Positions 9,404 through 20,036 are shown, numbered from the stretch's first letter. The stretch: 64,000 nucleotides of DNA from Paulinella micropora (GCA_019918135.1 WBZZ01005983.1:46001-110000); one strand, 5' to 3'. The notes: generated by a model from the sequence alone, not told the origin. A program made the numbers and translations.

Positions 9404-12400
9404 ATGCCACCACCATTACCGCCCAGACCAACGAAGGAAAATGTAGAACTAGCGAAGGTAAGGGCGAATTTGAGGAAAACTTCAACAAGAGAAAACAAAA
9501 GGGAATGTAAAGTAGTAGAGTTGAAATCTAGGCGAGACAATAGATTAAACTCTCTTACATACGACAAGAAAGGATTAGACATAAACTTTTATGATACTGA
9601 CGCATTAGAGCGAGAGGTTCTACTTCCTATACTATTAGATGCGAAAAGAAATAGTATGACAGGAAATGCTGATGTTCATATCACTATAACATACATAACA
9701 GACCACGAAGAATTAAATAGATATTATAAAAAGAAAACATTTAACTCTTTTCAAATACAAAACTATAATGATCTTATTGAAATGTTGAATGAGTTTAACA
9801 TAAGCAATATTGAAGCATCTGGATTAGGTTAGGACAGAATCATTGAATATGCTAAGGTAGTAGTAGTTCAAGAAAACGGAGGAGGATGCTATGAGGGAAA
9901 ATACAAAAGCAAACAAACGAAATATGAGGAAAGTATATTAATATCTCCCGCTAGCAAAAATAATAATTGCTTATTCTTCCTTTGTAAAGACATTCTTAAT
10001 ATGTCACTTATTAACAGAAAAAGATGTAATGATATTAGAGAACAATTCAACCTTTCTAATGATTGCCCTATAACATTCTCTACCGCAGTAAAAATCCTTA
10101 ATACTTTGATAAAGGCAGGAAAGACATACGAAATAACAAATTCTCTAACAAAGGAGACAATAAGCACAAACGAAATAGGAGAAGCGGATATTATGATTTA
10201 CTTAGAGAATAACCACTATTTTGGATTAATTAAAAGATGTAAAAAGAAATGTGAAAAATGCTTAACTAAGTATTTTACTAAACATACTTGTAATCCAAAA
10301 GTTATTAATTATGCGAATAGAGAAATATTAAAGAATGGAAAGAGACATTTAATAACGAAGTCTCATAAAGAAAAATATAATAACAAAGATGAAGTTCTTC
10401 ATTACGACCTAGAAACTTTTAGAAATAACACGCTCGCTGACGGCTTTGATATTCACGACTGCTATATAGTCGGATATACTCAAGGGACGGAAGGATTTAA
10501 ATATTATGCTGGTATTGATTGTATTTCTAAATTTCTTGATTTAGTCTTAGAGAGGAAGAAAATTAGCAATAGAATGGGCTAACAAACAACTACACAACCC
10601 AGTCAAGAAAGTAGCAGGAGTAAGAAAAAAGAGAAATAAAGATGAAGAACCACCAATTTTATATGTGAATGGTTTTAACGGGGCGAACTTTGACCACTAC
10701 TTTATTAAACAGGAATTAATAAGAAGAGGTATCAAACCAAAATCTCACATGATTAATAACTGCTCAATAATCTCTTTACAATATGAAAATATTAAAATGT
10801 GGGATATGTGTAAGCATACTCAGGGGACGTTAAAAGAAAACTTAGAAAATATGAAATGCAAAACTCTTAAAGGAGATTTGGACCACGACAAGGCATCTAC
10901 TTGGGAAACAATGAGTGAAGAATTAAGAAATAAGTGTCTTGAATATTTGAAGTGTGATGTTATGGGGTTAAAAGAGTTATATGACAAAATAAACAGAGAT
11001 ATTTGAAAAACACTCGGTGAATTTAACTTCATATATTTCAACTTCAAGCCTGGCTTTCAATATCTGGAAGAAAATGATTGATGGTAAGCACGATGTAAGA
11101 CTTCCAACTATTGAACTAGAGAAAGCGTTTAGAAAGCGGTTATCGGAGCAAGAACATATCCAAGCAAAAAAAGATTTATTTCAAATCAATACAATGACTA
11201 CTTAGCAGGGAAAATCACATTTGATGAATTAACCGATTATTTAGTTGATGCGGATGTCGTATCTTTATACCCAACAGCGATGCTTAATTTATTCATGGTT
11301 GGAGAAATTAAGATGCTATCGCACCATTTGATTATAATAATCTTCCTATCGGTATTTACAATGTTGATTATATCTCACCAAAAGACATATTACATTCAAG
11401 AATAGGACAGAGAAATAAAATTGGTTCATTAAAGTGGAATTTAGCCGATATGAAAGACCAATGGCTTACAAGTATTGACATTGAAGATATTGTTAAGGAA
11501 GGCTACGATATAACAATTCATAAAGGATAATATACAGAGGAGGCAGAACCAGTTTTCAAATAATATATATTAGAAATGTTTAAGGCGAAAGAGAATAGCG
11601 AGAAAGGCACACCGCAATATTTATTAGCCAAACTATTTATGAATTAGTTATACGGAAAGATGATACAACGACCTATTCCAACAGAAGCAGAATATATTAA
11701 ATCAAATGAGGAGTATTGGAAATTTTGGACGAAAAATTATATATCCGATGTGGTTGAATTCAAAGATAAAGACGAAAACAAACTTTGGCACGTATCTGGA
11801 ATTCCTAGAAATGAAGTAATAATTGAAGAAAGTATTACAAAGCCTTCTCACTACGGAGCATTTATTCTAGCATATAGTAGGCGTATTATGTATAACTACA
11901 TAAAAGAGGCTAATCCAAATAAAGACATAGAGGCTGATTTCTATTACACCGATACCGATAGTTTAGTGTTGCATGTTAGGTTCGCCAAACTAATCAAAAG
12001 ACTTGGTGATAAATCTCTTGGAGGAATAACGGATGACTTAGGAGATTGCTGTAAGATAATAAGAGGAATATGGATTGCTCCTAAATGGTATATGTTAGAA
12101 TTTACAACGAATGAAGCCTTTCTCCCTTACCTTACTAAGAATGATTTGAAACATAAAGACAAAGGTGTTCATATAATTGAATGCTACGAAAACGAAGGAG
12201 TAAAAAAGAGATACTACCACCTCAGAGGTAAGGGGTTGAATTCAAAAGGCTTGAATCCAGAAGTATATGAAAAGATGGATGTAGGTGAAAACATTGAAAA
12301 TGTTAGAGATTTTCAAATGAAGAAAATTCATTTATCACGAAATAGCAAACAGCAAAACATTAACCATGTCAGCATAGTTCATACTACAAACATAAAAAAG

Positions 12401-12484
12401 AAAGTTAATGATAATAAATGGTGCGGTCGTGAGTTTATCAACAAAAATGATAGTATCCCTCACGGCTTCCATATCCGCTCCTAG
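9404..12484 (+). pseudogene. polB: Protein-primed family B DNA polymerase, copy B (multiply disrupted)
   Basis: The full span is about 1,000 codons, the usual size for polinton/virophage PolB. It starts MPPPLPPRPTKENVELAKVR. Exonuclease motifs are YDLETFRN (about 10405), NGFNGANFDHYF (about 10675) and YLKCDVMGLKELY (about 10950). Palm motif A is DADVVSLYPTAM (about 11250), motif B is KLFMN-stop-LYGK (about 11640) and motif C is FYYTDTDSLVLHV (about 11940). Motif B has TAG where the family has Ser (KxxxNSxYGK). Other lesions are an in-frame TAG at 9830, a frameshift before 10665, another before 11017, one near 11205, one near 11320, and two TAA codons before motif B. It would replicate the linear viral genome from a terminal protein. 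Inactive as read. Confidence 0.92.
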
Positions 12485-12493
12485 ATTAATGAT

Positions 12494-12553
12494 AGATATT
12501 TGACAATTTCACTCTCATTCGCTTCGCTCATTCTCGTTTATTGTCAAACATCG
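12494..12553. repeat. Palindromic intergenic repeat (copy of 3032-3091)
   Basis: TTTGACAAT/ATTGTCAAA arms after the polymerase stop. Identical to the copy A palindrome. Confidence 0.85.
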
Positions 12554-12637
12554 AAACCATTAAAGCAAAAAGCGATGCTCACAAATATCAATTAATTAAT
12601 TTTTTTCTATAATTTTTTTACCAGTCTATATAGACCA

Positions 12638-12925
12638 ATGACCACCCTCACTAGACCATGTGAGAAGTTTGAGAAACTCTCTATTGAAAATAAAAAAGAA
12701 ACATTTTCTCTTACCGACGTTAAAAAGATAATTACTGACGAAATTCAAATGATTGAAAATGCACGGGCAGGCAAGCCAAAGGATACTTTTCCATTTGGTA
12801 AGTATAAAGGTAAGAAAATTCAAGATGTAGCGGTTATTGATAAGCCATACCTTGAATGGGTTATGAAACAGCCGTGGTTTGATAAATTTACGGACATTAA
12901 AAGTGAAGTAAAAAAATACATTTAA
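12638..12925 (+). CDS. ExoX-C-terminal-like small protein, copy B
   Basis: This 95-residue protein is identical to 3176-3463, with FGKYKGKKIQDV and PYLEWVMKQPWF in the C-terminal half. It lies between the polymerase and a paralogue on the same strand. It is one of the few viral genes here with no lesion, perhaps because it is short. Confidence 0.65.
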   Translation: MTTLTRPCEKFEKLSIENKKETFSLTDVKKIITDEIQMIENARAGKPKDTFPFGKYKGKKIQDVAVIDKPYLEWVMKQPWFDKFTDIKSEVKKYI

Positions 12926-12952
12926 TAAAAATTATTTTGTAGTATAAATAAG

Positions 12953-13384
12953 ATGACCGACCTGAACACCAAACAGGACTACTTGAATGAAATTGAAAAA
13001 TGGAGCCTTGACAGCGAAATTAAGAAACCTTCAATTAAATGGACTAAGCCTGATATTGTTTCTTTCTATGAGCAATATAAGCCAAGGGATGACAATGTGA
13101 AAGTAGTTATACCACCATTGCAAGATAAATCAACATTTGCCATAACAGACAAAGAAGAAAGCACACCTTTTAAGACAACTGATTTAAAAGAGACTGGAAT
13201 TACCGAAATAAAGGCTAATGTAGGCGAAGAGATAGCACAAAATGAAACCGATATTTTTCTACAATATGGTAAGTATAAAAAAAATGAAAATTGAAGATGT
13301 TGCTAAGATTGATAAACCATACCTTGAATATTTAATTCAACAACCTTATTTTAATAGTAAAGATGCGGTAAAAAAATATTTGTG
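12953..13384 (+). pseudogene. Second ExoX-C-like protein, copy B (one-base frameshift)
   Basis: This is the same gene as 3491-3922 but with 8 A instead of 7 at about 13280, which ends the frame at 13294 inside the GKYK module. The PYLEYLIQQPYF part continues in another frame to TGA near 13384. Because copy A is intact, this is a lesion that arose after the duplication, unlike the shared polymerase lesions. Confidence 0.8.
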
Positions 13385-13434
13385 ATGATATTACATCGCT
13401 TTCCGCTTATTATTTTTTTTATTATTTACTTTTA

Positions 13435-13487
13435 AACGATGTTTGCAAAACACACGAAAGCGTAGCGAGAGTGTGAATTTGCAAATA
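13435..13487. repeat. Palindromic intergenic repeat (TTTGCAAA stem)
   Basis: Copy of 3973-4026, between the convergent genes ending at 13384 and 13489. Candidate bidirectional terminator hairpin. Confidence 0.85.
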
Positions 13488-13488
13488 T

Positions 13489-14726
13489 CTATTGATCCTC
13501 TACGAAGTTAGCGATAATATTGACATTTCCTCCTCCACCAGCAGAGACAGACTTCTGCGTAAAAGTTAATACATCACTCGGCGATAGGTATATATCATAA
13601 CTTCTAAGATTGATTTGTTGAGTTGATTGAGAATTTACATATAGTTTAAAAATTGTTGTTCCGTTTGCGATAGCACTCGCCTTTGTGTCAGTATCTACAA
13701 TTGAATACTTAGAATCAACATCTGCAAAACCTGCTCCAGTTAGTGTTCCATTTAATACCATTCTGACAACATTCGACTTAGTATCTTCATTTGTAATACT
13801 TATCAAAGTTGGATAAACATTTGAATAATTTGTTAAATTAGCACCGCCCGCATCAAATACCGCTTTGTTTTTTATACTAATAATAGGACTTTCAGTGGTG
13901 TTTGATGCTTTACTTCCTTCCACTTCGTTTGTTATACTTGTGTTTATAGTATTCGTTCCCTCAATGAATAAACTGGCACTCGCTGTTTTAAGAGTTTGTA
14001 TTCCAGTCGCTGCATCATTTCTCATTACTGCCGTAAAAGGTAATGTTGTATTTCGCAGGCTTACACCATTATTAGCATTCGCATACTCAATCATATGAAC
14101 TAATTGAAATAATCCTGTTATGGGATTTTCAATATAAAACTTAATAGCACCAAAACCTAAATATTGAAATTGAATTTGAAATACATTTCCTTTGCTCCAG
14201 TCTAAGTTTGGCATAGCATAATTTCCATCGCAAGGGTCGTCCCAGTCTCTTGGTCGATATAATCTACACCACCTCCCGTACAATGTGCGATATTCATTCC
14301 TGCTTGATTTTTGTAAAAATAAAATCCATCAACGAGATCATTTCCTATTCCAATAAATGAATAGTAATCTTTTGTATCATCCGTCGTCCATAGAGCAGTA
14401 AAGCGGGCTAGGACACCCATTCCAGTTCTATATTTTATTCTCCTTTTACTTACCAGTCTAGCATCTGCCGTAGCATCAGCAGTTGTTTTCAATTCAGCCA
14501 TATTATTCAAAAATGACACAGACGATTTTGTTTCTGTTTTTGTCCATATCCTAGTATTAATTGTATATGGAAAGATTTCTTGTAAAACTGGTGTTAATTG
14601 ACCTACTACTGCTTCGCCAAAAGCGGTTTTTGAATTATTTGTTTCAATATTACCATCATATCCAACGCTGACATTTATAAATTCGCCGTCAGGATTTTCT
14701 GCGATTAAGTTTCTCTGGTGGGGCAT
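13489..14726 (-). pseudogene. Putative virion surface/receptor-type protein, one frameshift
   Basis: Two open frames join across about 14210-14280: 14726 begins MPHQRNLIAENPDGEFINVS and the second frame continues to 13489. Near the join one frame reads GGGVDYIDQETGTTLAMEI and the other WDDPCDGNYAMPNLDWSKGN, the natural continuation of the fold being the latter. GNDLVDGFYFYKNQ and FGAIKFYIENP resemble beta-rich structural proteins of large algal viruses and metagenomic phages that sample a flat sheet then a trimeric C-terminus. The C-terminal third is Ser/Thr/Asn-rich (SVSAGGGGNVNIIANFVE). It lies directly downstream of the major capsid gene, so a capsid-decoration or attachment role is inferred. 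I do not know a firm family name. Confidence 0.6.
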
Positions 14727-14826
14727 TCCTATATTGTATAAAAAAAATAAATTAACTATCAAAATTAATTATCGCATCACTAGGTTAAGACATAACGATT
14801 TCAATTCCCTTAACAAGCACACTTCG

Positions 14827-16266
14827 TTAAAGAATGGCGAATGTGTAATGGTTAAGATTAGTTACGCCTGCACCGCTCGCATTAGCATTCGTATTTGAAA
14901 CGAATTCATATCGTCGTTCAGTGTCTAGGCTCAAACCGCTCACCTCATAGCCGTCGGTGTCCTTATCGCACAGCGGGCGGCTATTGTCCCAAGTATCTAC
15001 GTGGAACCAGTTGTAGTGATAGACATCGCTGTTTAGGATAGCACTTCCCTTCAACTTATCCTTCAAAATCATATAGTCTTCATTCTCAGATGTGTCAATG
15101 TCAAATTGTTGAAGGCGTGTCTCATCAAGTGTTGTATAATAACTAATAATTTTAGCATCTGCCCTGTTGTCATTATCAAAAGAAGTATTAGCACTCTCAG
15201 TGAAATGAAAGGCTGAAGTATAAATACGACGAATTCTTTCACCCTGCGAGCGATTCATCTTAATAACATAATTTTGACTTTGTGTTGAGAGGCTCTGCTT
15301 CCAAGCGATAGGATACTCAATCTTAAATGGAAAGCCTTCACCCGCAATCTTTTGCTGGACACCGAGGATGACATTCGGGTCAGTCTCAACAGCAAGGAAT
15401 AGATTTAGGTTAGAGACGATAGCACCAGAGGTCGTAGCGGCAGCACCAGTTGAAATAGAACTTACATGAGTGCCATAGCATGAAGAGCGGTTTGTTTCAG
15501 CCCACACAATCCGCAAATCCAAAATTTCATTAAATCCAATAGTCTTATCCAGTTCAAAAATAGTGCCAAACAGCATACCCAAAGGAAACTTAACATTAAT
15601 AACAGGTGTAGCAGTATTATCACCACCACCTTCAAAATACTTAGCCTCCTCAAAAGGAACATTTACCAAACTATAATTTCCAGCAGTGCTATCAGCGAGA
15701 GCGGTATCATCGTGGCGACGGGCATTAACAAGAGGCACTTTATAGTTTGCTTGAACTGTAGCCTTAAGATTTGCTATATCTGCCGCATCAGTAATTGCCT
15801 TTCTTTCTGCTACGGTTCCAATTTCAACTTTTCCTGCATTACAGTTTTGAAGCATAGCACCGCTAGCAACACCAGCACCATGATTTTCAAGTGCCATAAA
15901 TTTTTCATACTTCATTTCTGGTTTCCATATCACCTTAGTGTAGTTCCCCACATGTTGAAGATTACACAGATACTGCCCGCTTCGGCTTGGCAATTCAATA
16001 GTTTTAATCATAGACAGACAATCCATATAGATACGATTGTAGCGACCCGCACCACCCGCACCAGACGGAGTGTAAGTAAATCGCAACACACTCCTCGCAA
16101 GGTTCAAAGGACGAGTAGGAATTTCAAATGTGTTTTCCATACCACCAGCAGTAGTAAGCGCGACAGGTTGCGAGCCTTCACGGGTGGTAAGTTTGCTTAA
16201 TTCATACTTACCAATGAGTAGTTCCTTAGTCTGATGGACTAATTCTCCTCCATATTGGACAGGCAT
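14827..16266 (-). CDS. mcp: Major capsid protein (double jelly-roll type)
   Basis: This 479-residue protein is intact. I chose the start MPVQYGGELVHQTKELLIGK at 16266 over an upstream Met at 16344 because the added residues (hydrophobic, AT-coded) look like leader DNA. PLV major capsid proteins begin in this way, are 450-550 residues long and share features seen here: FEIPTRPLNLARSVLRFTYT early, a middle insertion with KFPLGMLFGTIFELDKTIGF, and a C-terminal YHYNWFHVDTWD strand pair. It would form pseudo-hexameric trimers of the icosahedral shell, with penton (16476), protease and ATPase beside it in the usual morphogenesis block. It is the longest undamaged viral gene in the window. Confidence in role is high from size, context and pattern, though no search was possible. 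Confidence 0.88.
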   Translation of the reverse strand: MPVQYGGELVHQTKELLIGKYELSKLTTREGSQPVALTTAGGMENTFEIPTRPLNLARSVLRFTYTPSGAGGAGRYNRIYMDCLSMIKTIELPSRSGQYLCNLQHVGNYTKVIWKPEMKYEKFMALENHGAGVASGAMLQNCNAGKVEIGTVAERKAITDAADIANLKATVQANYKVPLVNARRHDDTALADSTAGNYSLVNVPFEEAKYFEGGGDNTATPVINVKFPLGMLFGTIFELDKTIGFNEILDLRIVWAETNRSSCYGTHVSSISTGAAATTSGAIVSNLNLFLAVETDPNVILGVQQKIAGEGFPFKIEYPIAWKQSLSTQSQNYVIKMNRSQGERIRRIYTSAFHFTESANTSFDNDNRADAKIISYYTTLDETRLQQFDIDTSENEDYMILKDKLKGSAILNSDVYHYNWFHVDTWDNSRPLCDKDTDGYEVSGLSLDTERRYEFVSNTNANASGAGVTNLNHYTFAIL

Positions 16267-16475
16267 TTTTTGTTTTGTTTTTGACGTAGCAAATCTCAAA
16301 ACTTTTGAGATAGTTAAATAATTCACGAGAATATATAATAGCATAGAAAAAAAATAAATAATTCTAAAATTACCCTACCGCGATTTCAGCAAATTGAATA
16401 ATGAATCAAATAAACTAAAATAACTAGTTTCACGATAAATCAATAAAGTCATAACGATACCCAAACCATTAAGAT

Positions 16476-17186
16476 TTATGGCTTGTCATTTTCGTCTTTA
16501 AGATAAAACCTATGTACATTATTTGAACGGGTGGATAATTTCTTATTATACTCTGACCCACTTCCGTCGTATATAATGGCTCCAAATGGAATTTCATTCG
16601 CCGTGTATATTTCTTGTAGCACGTGATTATCTCCTTCGCCAACTAAGTCCGATTGAAGGTATAAAGTCTTTTCGCCAGTTAGAATAATTACGTTTGGTGA
16701 TTTAACAAAATTATTAGCAAATAAATATGTTGAATTTCTATCAAACCCCATAACCTCGTGAATACGGGTATCATCATCAAATATAAACCGCGGTTGAATT
16801 CCCTTATTCTCTGACACACTGAATGTTAATTTACCATCCTCCGCTTCTGTGTTTGTATTGTTGCTTGAGGCAACATAAGTATAGTCATTTGGACTTTCCG
16901 TCGTCAGTACCTCCGACAACTTATTTTTTAGATTGTTCATTGTGTAGTTTCCCTCAGGTATCGTAATTAAAGCCTCATACCCGTCTTCGCTAAGAGTAAA
17001 AGTATTATATGGTGAAGCCACAGAGTAATACGACTTCGGCACATATATATGAAGTATTTTACAATGTGTGGGATTGTCTAGCCCCTTCATATTGACTTCG
17101 TGTGTAAAGTCGCTATCTGTGCCTGTTATTCGGTTTTTGCTATTTATGTAATAGATACCCGAACTTCTTCCTCCCTTATACTCCAT
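16476..17186 (-). CDS. Minor capsid / penton protein (single jelly-roll)
   Basis: This 236-residue protein starts MEYKGGRSSGIYYINSKNR (Met at 17186). An upstream in-frame Met at 17222 falls inside a palindromic repeat and is less likely. The opening pattern of a strand, SxxR and then a DFTHEVN strand is typical of PLV and virophage penton proteins. Next come LHIYVPKSYYSV and ITIPEGNYTMNNLKNKLSEV, the segment common to viral surface proteins that order a small helix after the second strand. It is intact and located just before (upstream on the minus strand of) the major capsid gene, the standard penton position. Confidence 0.82.
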   Translation of the reverse strand: MEYKGGRSSGIYYINSKNRITGTDSDFTHEVNMKGLDNPTHCKILHIYVPKSYYSVASPYNTFTLSEDGYEALITIPEGNYTMNNLKNKLSEVLTTESPNDYTYVASSNNTNTEAEDGKLTFSVSENKGIQPRFIFDDDTRIHEVMGFDRNSTYLFANNFVKSPNVIILTGEKTLYLQSDLVGEGDNHVLQEIYTANEIPFGAIIYDGSGSEYNKKLSTRSNNVHRFYLKDENDKP

Positions 17187-17191
17187 TGTTA

Positions 17192-17246
17192 TAGATATTT
17201 TAGAATAGCGCTTTCGTTTCACTCTCGCTTATTCTAAAACATCGTT
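17192..17246. repeat. Palindromic repeat (TTTTAGAATA stem)
   Basis: Arms TTTTAGAATA/TATTCTAAAA, upstream of the penton gene. Confidence 0.85.
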
Positions 17247-17274
17247 TTTTTATTTGGGAAAAATTGAATGGATA

Positions 17275-17336
17275 CGATATTTGTAAAACACACGAAAATG
17301 AGTGAAACGAATGAGAGTGCGGATTTACGAATATCT
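17275..17336. repeat. Palindromic repeat (TTTGTAAA stem)
   Basis: Arms TTTGTAAA/TTTACGAA. It lies just after the protease stop at 17338 on the minus strand, in tandem with 17192-17246. Confidence 0.85.
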
Positions 17337-17826
17337 TTTACAAATAGGTGTCAAATCCGTAGCCATTCTGTGCTTTTAATTTCTCCGCTTCTTCTTCTTT
17401 TAAGTCTGTATAACCGCTTGCAAACTTAAATCGCACTCCTTTCGCCCGCTCCATTAAAAAACGCATAGCAAACCATCCGCATGTGTCGCTTGTATCAGAT
17501 TGTTGTTTTACTTGATTAACCTTCATTAACAAATAACTATCGGGGTGGCTTTTATCTATTAGTTGTTTCATTTGTTGTTGAAAGTCTTCCGTTGGTTGGT
17601 AAAGCGCTAAAGGGTCATACACTTCAACACTCCTGTCTTTATCTAGACTTATCCATACTGCCATCCAGTGCTGTCCTTTTTTGTTGCTAGGGTCTGTATT
17701 CATAATAAATCCGTATCGCTTTCTGCTTCCTGGCTTCAACTTGTAGATTTCATCGCTCGCTATCGCTCCGAGATACCATCCATATTTTTTTCATTATGTC
17801 ATCTATTTCATTAGTCATTAGTCCCC

Positions 17827-17886
17827 GATATTTATCAACTACACTCTCATTCGTTTCACTCATTCCCGTTTGTTGATAAACATCGT
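17827..17886. repeat. Palindromic repeat inside coding DNA (TTTATCAAC stem)
   Basis: Arms TTTATCAAC/GTTGATAAA. It is translated on the minus strand as DDVYQQTGMSETNESVVDKY without breaking the frame, within the protease gene's linker. Confidence 0.85.
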
Positions 17887-17916
17887 CCATGGGTTTTTCA
17901 ATATTGCTCTCCCCAT

Positions 17917-17971
17917 CGATGTTTACAAACCGCTCGGGAGTCGAAGGCAGGAGAGCGGATTTGTGAATATC
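17917..17971. repeat. Palindromic repeat inside coding DNA (TTTACAAA/CCGCTC stems)
   Basis: Arms TTTACAAA/TTTGTGAA and inner CCGCTC/GAGCGG. It is translated in frame as DIHKSALLPSTPERFVNIDG, 30 bp from the previous copy. Confidence 0.85.
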
Positions 17972-19492
17972 ATCTGGTTGCTGTGGCTCTGGCTCTGGTT
18001 GCTGTGGCTCCGCGACGCTCGGGGGTAGCGGTTGGGGCATCCCCTCGTCAATGTTCAAATCTGTTGAAACTTGTTTATCCACATTTGGGTCTACTGTCAT
18101 TTTGCTAGTTAGAGTGTTCACAAAGTCCTTTTTGTTCATTGTGTGTTTCCAATCTTTGCGGGCTAAATATTTTTTAATTATTTTTATTGAAAATACCTTA
18201 TCAATTAATTCTTCTAATGTCTTCGCTCCATTCCCTTTTTGTTTAACATCTCCAACATTTTGGAGATACCCCATAAACTCTTCATATCTAGCATAATCCG
18301 CTATTTTTCCTTTTAAGTTTTCCTTTTCATTTCCAACATCAATATTAAACCTTTTAATCATGTCAATAATCCACTTTGAAGTGTCTTTGTAATTTAATTT
18401 TTTATGTCCATCACTATCTAGTCTCTTTTTTAAAGCCTGTGCTAACTCTTTAATAGTAATGTTTGGGTGACAAGTTTTTGAAAATGCAGAGATTAAAAAT
18501 TGATTAATTTGTAAATGTTCAAAATGCTTACCCTTTTCTTCTGCTTTCTTTTCTTCCTTTTCAAGTTTTTCTTTATATTCTTCTGCTAACTTTTTCTGTT
18601 CTTCTAAAGATGTTGCTGTGGCTATAGCCGTCTGAATATCTTGACTGGCTTTTTGTAAGTCTTTACGACTCATCTTTTTTATGAAATTATCTGTATATCC
18701 TGCTGATTTCAGTGTTTCAATATCTTTCTGCTTTTGCTTTTTTTCTTCCTCATATTGTTCTTTTGTTTTCAATGGTGCTTCATCTCCTAAATTAGGTAAT
18801 GGTGGTGCTTGTGGTGGTGCTTGTGGTTGTCCCTGTTGTGGTTGTCCCTGTTGTGGCGGGGCTTGTGGCTGTCCATATTGCGGTGGCATAATATATTGAT
18901 ATTGCGGTGGTGGCATAATAGCCAATCTTTGGTTCCTTTGCTGTTCGTATTGTAAATCATCTATGAGTTTTTGCTCCCTTCTTAGTTCTCTGTTTTTTTG
19001 TTCTTGTCGTTCCTTAATCTCAGCCACTTCTCTTTTATGTTCCCTATTCATTATCTCTTGTCTTTCCTTAGCATCTTCTATGTCTTTTCTGTGTTGCCTT
19101 TTCTTTTCTTCTTCAGCATCAACCTGTGCTTTTTTCTCTTTTTGGTCTATCTCATCAATCTTTTCATATTTCTCCTTTCTGAGTTTGTCTAAGTGTTCAT
19201 TAATGGCTGTTCTCGTATTTTGTTCTATCTCTGACAGACTCTGGACTTTTCTTAAATCCTCCTTCTTTTCTTTTTTCTTTGATTTTGGAGTAATGCCACG
19301 CTCACGTGGCTTATTGTTTAGTATTTCATAAAAAGTTTAACGATTTGAAGTGTGCTCATATCACTTGTTTTCTTACCAAAATTAAGATAATATTTTTTGC
19401 CCTTCTGGATAATATACGGCTTCCCGCTTTTGTTTCTATAAACCCGCGGTGGTCTTAATTTCTGTTTCTTCGCTTTCTTGACTACCATTACT

Positions 19493-19543
19493 TTTCTAAA
19501 TTCACACTTTTGCTTCGCTTTCGTGTGTTTTAGAAAATCGTTT
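19493..19543. repeat. Palindromic repeat (TTTTCTAAA stem)
   Basis: Arms TTTTCTAAA/TTTTAGAAAA with inner CACAC/GTGTG, directly upstream of the coiled-coil/protease gene start at 19488. Confidence 0.8.
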
Positions 19544-19588
19544 TAACACTTATATATTATTAGAGCAAAAAATAATTTTATCTTTAAG

Positions 19589-19648
19589 GATGTTTGACAA
19601 TAAACGAGAATGAGCGAAGCGAATGAGAGTGAAATTGTCAAATATCAT
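19589..19648. repeat. Palindromic repeat (TTTGACAAT stem, reverse orientation)
   Basis: The reverse complement of the 3032-3091 type, located 3 bp after the stop of the small basic protein gene (19651). Confidence 0.85.
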
Positions 19649-19650
19649 CT

Positions 19651-19967
19651 TTAAAACTTAAGAGCACCACATCCTCTCTGCTTTCGCTTACCGTAACCAA
19701 GTTTTGAAGCGGTGGCTTGGACAGACCCAGCATAAGGCACTCCAATACTGCTTAAGGCTCCAACAGTTCTAGAGATTACTTTGTTATCGCGAAGGAACTT
19801 ATTCACAGCCAAGGCTGTTTTTCCCACTTTTTGCCAGTTAATTTTTCCGCCAGCCTGCCCCTTGCCCTTCTTACGACCAGTCTTCTTTTTGCCTCCATTG
19901 TGGATGAGTTAATTGTTCGTTTGCTGATTGTTGGAATGACTTCAACACGAGATGGTTTTACTACCAT
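19651..19967 (-). pseudogene. Small basic Gly/Lys protein, one frameshift
   Basis: It starts MVVKPSRVEVIPTISKRTIN at 19967. After about 24 codons a different frame carries the coherent remainder: GGKKKTGRKKGKGQAGGK, a WQKVGKTALAVNKFLRDNKV helix, and a C-terminus with KLGYGKRKQRGCGALKF to TAA at 19651. The composition (Lys/Arg/Gly-rich, about 105 residues) suggests a DNA-condensing or minor core protein comparable in role to adenoviral core peptides. Small basic proteins with a KLGYG-type end occur beside PLV capsid genes. Role is inference. Confidence 0.55.
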
Positions 19968-20036
19968 TATAATAAGTAAAAAAATAATTATTTAAGATAT
20001 TTTTTATAATAATGTTAATGAGAAATTCTTCCGTAA

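Larger units (their letters stand above)
9463..13612. repeat. Direct repeat copy B (partner 1-4149)
   Basis: Same orientation and near-identity with 1-4149. It contains the polymerase, both ExoX-C-like genes and the 3' end of the 13489 gene. Confidence 0.95.
17338..19488 (-). pseudogene. pro: Coiled-coil protein fused to adenovirus-type cysteine protease, two one-base frameshifts
   Basis: Three frames join into one gene of about 715 codons. Part 1 (19488-19318) begins MVVKKAKKQKLRPPRVYRNK and has KPYIIQKGKKYYLNF. A shift in a T run near 19335 leads to part 2 (to 17750), a long Glu/Lys coiled coil, a Gln/Pro repeat (QGQPQAPPQ) and a helical bundle. A shift in an A run near 17785 leads to part 3, the protease: ASDEIYKL, GQHWMAVW (His), VEVYDPL (Asp/Glu), VNQVKQQ (Gln) and DTCGWFAM (Cys), the His-acidic-Gln-Cys order of adenain/Ulp1-like viral proteases. 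The protease would cut capsid precursors during maturation. Two palindromic repeats are translated within part 2. Read alone, the 17338-17739 frame lacks the N-terminal protease strands, which supports the joined view. Confidence 0.82.

Noticed and set aside
17338-19051. Programmed ribosomal frameshift between coiled coil and protease at the A7 run
   Set aside because: Possible, but equivalent one-base run changes damage most other genes of the provirus, so ordinary decay is simpler.
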